DNA of 15,932 nt, from positions 1-15,932 of the forward strand of contig JAJRZV010000010.1 in assembly GCA_024275095.1 (NCBI GenBank). Reading direction: 5' to 3'. A program made the position numbers and the translations under genes. This DNA is from a bacterium. GTDB lineage: Bacteria; JAJRZV01. The notes beneath the pieces are model-generated. The model was given only the letters and a program-made list of their open reading frames with translations. It was not told the DNA's origin and did not search any database. Position 1 is the stretch's first letter. Each line of letters begins with the position of its first letter. This document shows, in pieces, positions 7,502-15,932 of this stretch.

Positions 7502-9886
7502 TCAGCCCGTCCTGGCAAGCTCCAATCTTTCTCCCCAGGCTGCATGTACATAGCGATACAGTATATCCCTTTCCACTTCCGAAAGGGCATACTCTTGAGA
7601 TACAACCTTAAACGCCTCCTTTCGTGCAAGGGAAAGAAGTTTCGGATCCGCGAGCATTTCCATCATGCGGCTGTCAGGAATACCCCACTGCCGCGTGCCG
7701 AAAATTTCTCCGGGCCCACGAATCTCCAGGTCTTTCTCGGCAATCTTGAATCCATCGGTTGTCTCTTCCATGATCTTCAGCCGGCTGATGCCCTTGCGTG
7801 AAATGGACGAAGAATAAACAAGAAACATGTAAGCCTGCTCGCGGCCCCGTCCGACCCTGCCCCTGAGCTGGTGAAGCTGAGAGAGCCCGAACCTTTCGGC
7901 GTTCTCCACTATCATAACGGCTGCATTGGGCACGTCTATACCCACTTCAATAACCGTGGTTGCCACGAGAAGTTGAATCTCACCTTCTTTGAACCGGCGC
8001 ATGATTTCTTCTCTCTCGTCACTCGGCAGGCGTCCGTGTAAAAGCCCCACGTTGAACCTGGCAAACATTCCAGAAGAAAGTTTTTCATACGTCTCAATGG
8101 CAGACCGTAGGTCAAGCTTTTCAGACTCTTCAATGAGAGGCAGTACCACATATCCCTGAAAACCCTTCTCCAGCAATTGCCTCATAAAAGTGTAGGGTGT
8201 GCTTCGCTGGTTCTCCCTGTATATGCGCGTGATCACCGGTTTTCTGCCGGGGGGCATTTCATCAATCACCGATATGTCAAGGTCGCCGTATATGGTCATG
8301 GCAAGGGTTCTCGGTATAGGGGTAGCAGTCATAACAAGAATGTGGGGCGAAACGCCCTTCTGTCTCAGGCGCGCCCGCTGAACCACACCAAAGCGATGCT
8401 GTTCATCCACAATCCCGAGGATTAAATTTTTGAACCCAACATCTTCCTGGATAATGGCGTGTGTACCAACCACTATGTGAATATCTCCCTGCCGTATGAG
8501 TCGCAGGTATCTTTGGCGCTGAGCCTTCCTGAGTGAGGATGTAAGGAGACACACCTGAACGCCCAGGCGTGAAAAAGCCTGCACAAACGTTTGATAATGC
8601 TGCTCTGCCAGAATTTCCGTCGGGGCCATCACTGCTACCTGATAACCGTTACCTATAGCCACAGATGCGGCTGCCATTGCAACCACTGTGTTACCACTAC
8701 CCACATCTCCCTGGAGGAGTCGATTCATGGGAGATGCCCTGCCGAGATCGCTGTTAATTTCCTCGATGACCCTTCGCTGGGCCCGTGTGAGTTTGAAAGG
8801 AAGTGAATCGATAAACCTTTTGAAAAGTTCCACATCTACTTTCAACGCCACCGCTTTCTCTGAACGAAACTGCTTTTTCCTCAGGGCCATACCCACTTCC
8901 AGGATGAAAAGTTCTTCAAACAGCACTCGCCTGCGCGCTTCTCGAAAAACATCTTCGGGGCTCCTGTCGTCCCCGCAGAACAATTCGGGTTCATGTATGG
9001 CACGAACAGCCTCGGAAAGACTCATGAGCTTCGCCGAATGTTCCACTTCCACAGGCACGACGCTGATGACGTATCGGGCATAATCCTCCACGGTTCTTTT
9101 TACAATGCGACGCAGATGTTTACCGTGGATACCTTCTATTTCAGGATATACAGGCATGTAACCCAGTGCTTCAGGACCGGGAGTACCAAACTCAACATCC
9201 GGGTGAACCATTTCCTTGTGGCCTCTGAAAATTCTGACTTCTCCCGAAACAACCAGTGGAATGCCCCGGCGGTAGGTCTTGCGCATGTAACCACGGTTGA
9301 AATTGAACCACTTGAGAGAAAGGAAGCCCGTACCATCAGAAATGACCACTTCAAACACCCGCCTGCCGCCGAAATTGAGCTCTTCCACGAGTTCGACTGT
9401 TCCTGATGTCACCTGGAACCGTCCGGGCTGGAGCCGGGCAATGGTGAGAAGTTCCCGCCGGTCTTCAAAGCGCCGCGGCGTCATGAACAAAAGGTCGCGT
9501 ACAGTGTGAATATCCTTTTTCCTCAGATATGCGGCAATACGAGGGCCCACTCCTTTAAGATATTGCACGTCCTTAAACAGGGCCTTCTGGCTTTCCTCGT
9601 AAGCACGGCTCAGTACTTCTCCACGAAGTGCGAGCATGCCCTTGAGAAACCTTTCCAGCTTTTCTGCCTTTTCGGATTCCGGGAAATCATCCAGCGCCTC
9701 AAGAGGAGCCACAAGTGTCTGTGCTCTCTTCAGCACCTCCGCAGAAACGCTATCCGATTCTTCCTGGAGCACTTTTTTAAAGTAATTGTCCAGTCCTTTT
9801 AGTCGCGCAATACCCCTGCCCGAAAGTTTCCGAGCAAGCAAAAGCGGCCTCATAAGCCGCTCAATAAGGCGAATATCCCCGGTCAT
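7502..9886 (-). CDS. recG: ATP-dependent DNA helicase RecG with altered Walker A
   Basis: Branch-migration helicase that remodels stalled forks and recombination intermediates. The 794-residue protein has a helical N-terminal extension (1-105) as in Thermotoga RecG, HhH-like YLKGVGPRIAAYL (109-121), an OB-fold wedge (about 155-235), helicase domain 1 (about 360-545: LTRAQ, APTEILAEQHY 421-431, DEQHRFG 494-500, MTATPIPRTLAM), helicase domain 2 (about 550-700: LLHGRL, ATTVIEVGID, QLHQLRGRVGRG) and the conserved tail with DLEIRGPGEIFGTRQWG (719-735). The anomaly is motif I, which reads GDVGSGNT (393-400): the ATP-binding lysine is Asn399 (AAC at 8690-8692, minus strand). The rest is full length and undamaged. 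The ATG at 9884-9886 has only a weak AAGAG site; a second in-frame ATG at 9853 is possible. It sits mid-operon, 54 nt after the DUF1858 gene and 27 nt before lipA. Confidence 0.95.
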   Translation of the reverse strand: MTGDIRLIERLMRPLLLARKLSGRGIARLKGLDNYFKKVLQEESDSVSAEVLKRAQTLVAPLEALDDFPESEKAEKLERFLKGMLALRGEVLSRAYEESQKALFKDVQYLKGVGPRIAAYLRKKDIHTVRDLLFMTPRRFEDRRELLTIARLQPGRFQVTSGTVELVEELNFGGRRVFEVVISDGTGFLSLKWFNFNRGYMRKTYRRGIPLVVSGEVRIFRGHKEMVHPDVEFGTPGPEALGYMPVYPEIEGIHGKHLRRIVKRTVEDYARYVISVVPVEVEHSAKLMSLSEAVRAIHEPELFCGDDRSPEDVFREARRRVLFEELFILEVGMALRKKQFRSEKAVALKVDVELFKRFIDSLPFKLTRAQRRVIEEINSDLGRASPMNRLLQGDVGSGNTVVAMAAASVAIGNGYQVAVMAPTEILAEQHYQTFVQAFSRLGVQVCLLTSSLRKAQRQRYLRLIRQGDIHIVVGTHAIIQEDVGFKNLILGIVDEQHRFGVVQRARLRQKGVSPHILVMTATPIPRTLAMTIYGDLDISVIDEMPPGRKPVITRIYRENQRSTPYTFMRQLLEKGFQGYVVLPLIEESEKLDLRSAIETYEKLSSGMFARFNVGLLHGRLPSDEREEIMRRFKEGEIQLLVATTVIEVGIDVPNAAVMIVENAERFGLSQLHQLRGRVGRGREQAYMFLVYSSSISRKGISRLKIMEETTDGFKIAEKDLEIRGPGEIFGTRQWGIPDSRMMEMLADPKLLSLARKEAFKVVSQEYALSEVERDILYRYVHAAWGERLELARTG

Positions 9887-9900
9887 TGCGTAACTCTTGA

Positions 9901-9929
9901 AAAATAATGCACGAGAGGGGTTTTAACAA
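9901..9929 (-). promoter_or_regulatory. Weak candidate internal promoter before recG
   Basis: In the 54-nt gap before recG, minus-strand TTGTTA (9924-9929) and TATTTT (9901-9906) are 17 nt apart, each with four of six consensus bases. The gap is the longest in the operon and AT-rich, so chance matches are likely. A run of eight T on this strand just upstream has no hairpin before it and is not a terminator. Confidence 0.22.
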
Positions 9930-9940
9930 AAAAAACTTAC

Positions 9941-10156
9941 TCAACGGGCGGAATGATTAATAATTTTTTTGATTTCCTGGAGCAACTCCTGTGGGTCGAG
10001 GCCATGTACAATTGCTGCTTTCCTGACAGATTCATGAACTCGACTGCTACACGGAACACAATCAAGTCCCCTTCGCTTTAGCAACTTCGCTACTTCCGGA
10101 TAATGTTCAAGGAGCTGAGCGATGGTAGTATCTTCTGTTACCTTCAACCTGCTCAT
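9941..10156 (-). CDS. DUF1858-type redox-disulfide domain protein
   Basis: A 71-residue protein matching the DUF1858 / hybrid-cluster-protein-associated disulfide family. It has an N-terminal DTTIAQLLEHYPEVAKLL helix, then RRGLDCVPCSS with a CXXC pair (Cys33, Cys36), and a C-terminal helix with HGLDPQELLQEIKK. Such proteins are thought to form a redox-active disulfide or bind a small ligand; the biochemical role is not established. It is cytoplasmic, with no signal peptide or membrane segment. The ATG lies 3 nt after the greA stop, and its GAGGAG binding site is inside the last greA codons, so it is translationally linked to greA. Expression with DNA-repair and biosynthetic genes gives no clear partner; no hybrid-cluster protein gene is in the window. 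Confidence 0.82.
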   Translation of the reverse strand: MSRLKVTEDTTIAQLLEHYPEVAKLLKRRGLDCVPCSSRVHESVRKAAIVHGLDPQELLQEIKKIINHSAR

Positions 10157-10159
10157 GTT

Positions 10160-10642
10160 TTACTCCTCATATCGTACGTCAAGAATTTCATATTCAATTT
10201 CTCCACGCGGCACTTTTACTATGACAGTATCACCCTTCCGTTTGCCCATCAGGCCTTTCGCAATAGGAGATTGAATTGATATACGACCCCTCGAAAGGTC
10301 CGATTCATCAGGTCCTACGATGGTGTACGTCACCTCCCTCTCCGTGTCCAGGTCCAGCAACCTCACTGTTGCTCCAAAAGCCACACGATCGCTGTCCTTT
10401 CTATCCCTTGTATCCACCACATAAGCGTGGGAAATCTTATATTCCAGCTCCCGTATTCGTGCTTCAATCAGTCCCTGTTTTTCCTTGGCGGCTTCATATT
10501 CGGCATTTTCGGAAAGGTCCCCGTAAGAGCGGGCAGTTTCTATCTCCTTGATAATTTTTGGGCGCTCCACCTTTTTTAAACGTTGTAGTTCCGCCTTTAA
10601 CTTTTCAAGACCCTCGCGGGTTATTGGTATGCGCTCACTCAT
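10160..10642 (-). CDS. greA: Transcription elongation factor GreA
   Basis: Binds the RNA polymerase secondary channel and stimulates cleavage of the 3' end of backtracked RNA, rescuing arrested complexes. The 160-residue product has the N-terminal coiled coil (about 1-75) with the tip motif YGDLSENAEYEAAKEKQ; Asp42 and Glu45 are the acidic residues that act at the polymerase active site. It is followed by an FKBP-like C-terminal domain ending KVPRGEIEYEILDVRYEE. Length matches E. coli GreA (158). The ATG at 10640-10642 fits the family start and has GGGGG (10651-10655) 8 nt upstream; an in-frame upstream ATG at 10702 would add 20 residues inside carB. It lies 13 nt after carB, an order also found in some Desulfobacterota. 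Confidence 0.96.
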   Translation of the reverse strand: MSERIPITREGLEKLKAELQRLKKVERPKIIKEIETARSYGDLSENAEYEAAKEKQGLIEARIRELEYKISHAYVVDTRDRKDSDRVAFGATVRLLDLDTEREVTYTIVGPDESDLSRGRISIQSPIAKGLMGKRKGDTVIVKVPRGEIEYEILDVRYEE

Positions 10643-10655
10643 GGCGAACACCCCC

Positions 10656-13600
10656 TTACCCCTGTACTCCCCTTTTGAACTGAGCCAGCCCGTACTGTTC
10701 ATAATACTCCTGGATGGACTTTACAGTGAAGGGTTTTGTCTTGAGTGACTCGATGGCTTCCACCGCCGCCCTTGCCCCTTCAACAGTTGTGAAATACGGA
10801 ATCCCCAGGGATATAGCAGTACGTCGAATGGACTTTGAATCTTCGATGGACTTTTTACCCCAGGTGGTGTTGATTACCAGAGACACCTCCCTGTTCTTCA
10901 TGCGATCAACAATATGGGGGCGAAGTTCCTCGATGACCTTGTAAACCAGGACTGACGGCACTCCGTGATTTTTGAGAAACTCGTGTGTACCCCGTGTAGC
11001 GTAAATCCGAAACCCCATCTCAACCAAGCGCTTTGCAAGGGGCAGAACCTTGCGCTTGTCATCATCTTTTACCGATATAAAGACAACTCCCTCCCGCGGC
11101 AACAGGTTATCTGCCGCGGCCTGGGCCTTGTAAAAGGCGTGGCCAAAATCCTCGTCTATTCCCATCACCTCACCCGTAGATTTCATCTCCGCTCCGAGAA
11201 TGGTATCCACGTCCGGAAACTTTATGAACGGAAACACCGCTTCTTTCACGGCCATGTACTGCAGAGTTATACCCTCAAGGGGCACGAGTTCTCTCAGGGG
11301 TACTCCCATCATTACCTTCGCTGCGACCTTGGCCAGAGGTATGCCCGTGGCCTTGGATATAAAAGGTACCGTGCGTGAAGCCCTCGGATTGACTTCCAGC
11401 ACATAAACCTCTCCATCTTTTACAGCGTACTGGACATTGATGAGACCCTTTACGTCCAGTTCAAGAGCAAGTTTCCGCGTCGCCTCTTCCATGGCACGTA
11501 TCACGTCCTCAGAAAGTGTCCTCGGGGGGATCGAGCAGGCGCTGTCGCCTGAGTGAACGCCCGCCTCTTCGATATGTTCCAGCACGCCTCTGATGTACAC
11601 GTCTCTTCCATCAGCCACTGCATCAACATCTACTTCCACAGCATCTTTTAAAAACCGGTCGATAAGCACGGGATGATCAGGCGAGGCCTGAACAGCCTCT
11701 CTCATGTATTCTGTCAGTTCATCATCAGAATATACTGTCACCATCGCTCGCCCACCGAGAACATAGGAAGGCCTTACCATCACAGGGTAACCAATGGACC
11801 GCGCCACCTTCAGGGCCTCTTCCAGGTTACGTGCAACGCCATTTTCCGGTTGTTTGAGCCCGAGCTTCTTTAAAAGTTCTTTGAACCGGTCTCTATCTTC
11901 GGCGATGTCAATACTCTCCGGTGAGGTCCCCAGCACGCGCACACCCGCCCTGGCCAACGGCACGGCAAGTTTAAGAGGCGTCTGTCCTCCAAATTGAAGC
12001 ACAACCCCCAGAGGTTTTTCCTGCGAAACAATCTCCAGCACATCTTCAGCTGTAATAGGTTCAAAGAACAGGCGGTCAGAAGTATCGTAATCAGTACTGA
12101 CGGTTTCTGGATTACAGTTGACCATGACCACCTGATATCCCAGCTCCTGAAGTGCAAAGCAACAATGCACACAGCAATAATCGAATTCCACTCCCTGCCC
12201 GATGCGATTGGGGCCGCTTCCGAGTACAACAACCGTCTTCTCACCCAGGCGCCCGACCTCAGGTACAGGATCATACGAGGAATACATGTAGGGAGTGTAA
12301 GCCTCGAATTCGGCTGCGCAGGTATCCACGCATTTGTATGCAGGCTTTACGCCTGCCCTGTTGCGCAAACTTCTTACCTCTTCTTCCGTAACTCCCATGA
12401 GGCGTGCCAGCCGGGCATCTGAAAACCCCATCTTTTTCAGCTCGCGAAGTTTTGCCGGAGACTGCAGAAGGACACTTCCCACCTTTTTAATTGTGTCTTC
12501 TGCCTGAATAATTTTTTCAATTTCTCTTAAAAACCAGGGATCTATCTTTGAATATTCATGTATCTCTTTAATTGAATATCCGTGTCTAAAAGCCTCGGCT
12601 ATATACCACAATCGTCGGGGACCCGGAACCTTCAATGCTCGATTAATTTCTTCAACTCTTCGTTGTATATCCATGTCCTTCAATTCAGAAACTTCATCGA
12701 AACCGGTATAGCCCTGTTCAAGTGACCGAATTGCCTTCTGTAAAGATTCCTGAAACGTCCTTCCTATGGCCATTACTTCACCAACCGATTTCATTTGGGT
12801 GGTAATCACAGGCGGTGTCTGGGGGAACTTTTCAAAATCAAAGCGTGGAATTTTTACAACAACATAATCGATTGTCGGTTCAAAACAGGAAGGTGTCTTC
12901 CTGGTAATATCATTGGGGATTTCATCCAGGGTATAACCAACAGCAAGCTTGGCCGCAATTTTTGCAATGGGAAATCCTGTGGCTTTGGAAGCGAGAGCCG
13001 ACCTCCGTGAAACCCTGGGGTTCATCTCAATGACCACCATTTCGCCGTTTCCAGGATTCACAGCAAATTGAATGTTCGATCCACCGGTATCCACCCCTAT
13101 TTCTCGAATGATCCGTATCGCCGCATCACGCATGATCTGGTATTCCCTGTTGGTGAGTGTCTGGGCTGGAGCTACAGTTATACTGTCGCCGGTATGGACC
13201 CCCATCGGGTCGAAGTTTTCGATCGAACAGATGATCACCACGTTGTCTGCGCCGTCCCTCATCACTTCCAGTTCAAACTCCTTCCACCCAAGAACCGATT
13301 CCTCCAGGAGCACGCTCCCGACCATAGACTGCTTGATCCCCCACTCTACCTGCTCCACCAGTTCTTCAGCATTGTAAGCCACGGATCCGCCGGTGCCTCC
13401 TAAGGTAAAAGAAGGTCGAATAATCACGGGAAAACCAATCTCCTCTATCAACGAACGGGCTTCCTCTACACTGTGTACGTAACCGCTTTTTGGTACTCTC
13501 AGTCCAATGTTTTCCATGGCCTTTTTGAAAAGTTCGCGGTCTTCTGCCTTGCGTATGGCTTCCACGCTGGCACCGATAAGTTCCACAGAGTATTTCTCCA

Positions 13601-13922
13601 GGAACCCGGCTTCGCTGGCGGCTACTGCAAGGTTCAGTGCCGTTTGACCCCCGAGCGTTGGCAGGATCGCATCAGGTCTCTCCCTTTTAAGAATCTCCTC
13701 CAGGACCTCCAGGGTTATGGGTTCAATGTACGTGCGGTCGGCAAATTCAGGATCTGTCATAATGGTGGCAGGATTGCTGTTGAGAAGAATAAGAAAATAT
13801 CCCTCCTCCTTCAGTGCCTTGAGGGCCTGCGTTCCAGAATAATCAAATTCACAGGCCTGGCCAATAACAATAGGCCCCGACCCAATTATGAGAATTCGTT
13901 TGATATACGTACGTTTCGGCAT
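10656..13922 (-). CDS. carB: Carbamoyl-phosphate synthase large subunit
   Basis: Makes carbamoyl phosphate from bicarbonate, ammonia (from the CarA glutaminase) and two ATP, feeding arginine and pyrimidine synthesis. The 1088 residues cover the full CarB architecture: carboxyphosphate domain with an ATP-grasp fold (1-400; [44 protein letters not shown]), oligomerisation domain (about 400-555; DTCAAEF), carbamoyl-phosphate domain (about 560-935; [49 protein letters not shown]) and C-terminal allosteric domain (about 940-1075). The oddity is [13 protein letters not shown] (301-313), where the near-universal motif is SRSSALASK; residue 307 is Arg (AGG at 13002-13004) instead of Ser. The start is clear from family alignment, but no good Shine-Dalgarno precedes it. 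CarA is absent: upstream is divergent ligA and downstream is greA. Confidence 0.97.
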   Translation of the reverse strand: MPKRTYIKRILIIGSGPIVIGQACEFDYSGTQALKALKEEGYFLILLNSNPATIMTDPEFADRTYIEPITLEVLEEILKRERPDAILPTLGGQTALNLAVAASEAGFLEKYSVELIGASVEAIRKAEDRELFKKAMENIGLRVPKSGYVHSVEEARSLIEEIGFPVIIRPSFTLGGTGGSVAYNAEELVEQVEWGIKQSMVGSVLLEESVLGWKEFELEVMRDGADNVVIICSIENFDPMGVHTGDSITVAPAQTLTNREYQIMRDAAIRIIREIGVDTGGSNIQFAVNPGNGEMVVIEMNPRVSRRSALASKATGFPIAKIAAKLAVGYTLDEIPNDITRKTPSCFEPTIDYVVVKIPRFDFEKFPQTPPVITTQMKSVGEVMAIGRTFQESLQKAIRSLEQGYTGFDEVSELKDMDIQRRVEEINRALKVPGPRRLWYIAEAFRHGYSIKEIHEYSKIDPWFLREIEKIIQAEDTIKKVGSVLLQSPAKLRELKKMGFSDARLARLMGVTEEEVRSLRNRAGVKPAYKCVDTCAAEFEAYTPYMYSSYDPVPEVGRLGEKTVVVLGSGPNRIGQGVEFDYCCVHCCFALQELGYQVVMVNCNPETVSTDYDTSDRLFFEPITAEDVLEIVSQEKPLGVVLQFGGQTPLKLAVPLARAGVRVLGTSPESIDIAEDRDRFKELLKKLGLKQPENGVARNLEEALKVARSIGYPVMVRPSYVLGGRAMVTVYSDDELTEYMREAVQASPDHPVLIDRFLKDAVEVDVDAVADGRDVYIRGVLEHIEEAGVHSGDSACSIPPRTLSEDVIRAMEEATRKLALELDVKGLINVQYAVKDGEVYVLEVNPRASRTVPFISKATGIPLAKVAAKVMMGVPLRELVPLEGITLQYMAVKEAVFPFIKFPDVDTILGAEMKSTGEVMGIDEDFGHAFYKAQAAADNLLPREGVVFISVKDDDKRKVLPLAKRLVEMGFRIYATRGTHEFLKNHGVPSVLVYKVIEELRPHIVDRMKNREVSLVINTTWGKKSIEDSKSIRRTAISLGIPYFTTVEGARAAVEAIESLKTKPFTVKSIQEYYEQYGLAQFKRGVQG

Positions 13923-13948
13923 GTGATAGTCAAAGGTAAGTTTTTGAA

Positions 13949-13978
13949 ATCTTACATTAGAGCCCTTCCCAAAAGCAA
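13949..13978 (-). promoter_or_regulatory. Candidate promoter for the carB operon
   Basis: Minus-strand TTGCTT (13973-13978) and TAAGAT (13949-13954) are 18 nt apart, with a TG just before the -10 hexamer. A start about 7 nt further on would leave a leader of roughly 20 nt before the carB ATG. I saw no attenuator-like hairpin plus T run in this short leader. Confidence 0.35.
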
Positions 13979-14082
13979 TATGAATCAGCCCTGCAAGGTT
14001 TGAGGCTTCACTTTTTTAAAGTTCAGGGCGGATGAAGTAATACGTGTGTATCACTCCCGTGAACTGTAAGGTAAAATTACTC

Positions 14083-15932
<1,850 letters not shown>

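Noticed and set aside
9924-9940. T8 run after the DUF1858 gene as an intrinsic terminator
   Set aside because: No stable hairpin precedes the T run on the minus strand.
14006-14025. AT-centred imperfect dyad (TGAACTT...AAGTGAA on the minus strand) as an ArgR-type operator for carB
   Set aside because: The half-sites match imperfectly, there is only one copy, and it lies well upstream of the predicted start. Not enough to call an operator.

Overview
The window is a compact stretch of bacterial chromosome of middling G+C, with housekeeping genes on both strands, strong AGGAGG-type ribosome binding sites and almost no intergenic space. There are no tRNA, rRNA, CRISPR, transposon or phage signatures. 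The content (stand-alone PabB and PabC, a RecG with an N-terminal extension like that of Thermotoga, carB followed by greA, and a DUF1858-type redox-disulfide protein) suggests an anaerobic or deep-branching lineage. carB-greA order is familiar from Desulfobacterota, but the sequence alone does not fix the phylum.

Layout. (1) 1-113: the 3' end of an unidentified plus-strand gene, closed by a strong intrinsic terminator (119-154). (2) 204-677: rpiB on the minus strand. It is divergent from a plus-strand operon (787-3841) of an alpha/beta hydrolase, pabB and pabC; these three overlap by stop/start tetranucleotides (TTGA, GTGA). The two divergent promoters appear to share overlapping -35 elements at 729-735. 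(3) 13922 down to 3807: a seven-gene minus-strand run, carB - greA - DUF1858 protein - recG - lipA - alaC - comM. Gaps are 0 to 54 nt, so this is probably one operon of about 10 kb, possibly with an internal promoter before recG. Its last gene overlaps pabC tail to tail by 35 bp. (4) 13923-14141: a divergent promoter region carrying a tandem 11-bp TATAAAAT-containing repeat. (5) 14142 to the window end: ligA on the plus strand, truncated before its BRCT domain.

Functionally the window combines precursor metabolism (carbamoyl phosphate, p-aminobenzoate for folate, alanine/pyruvate transamination, pentose phosphate isomerisation, lipoate) with DNA repair and recombination (LigA, RecG, ComM) and transcript-cleavage rescue (GreA). 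Both glutamine-dependent synthases, CarB and PabB, lack their amidotransferase partners (CarA, PabA) here.

The most striking observation is at residue level. RecG is full length with all other helicase motifs intact, but its Walker A lysine is replaced by asparagine (residue 399, codon AAC at 8690-8692), which should abolish ATP hydrolysis if real. CarB has a similar one-base departure from a near-invariant loop (Arg307 in place of Ser). I found no clear new multi-gene system; the region is otherwise ordinary core genome.
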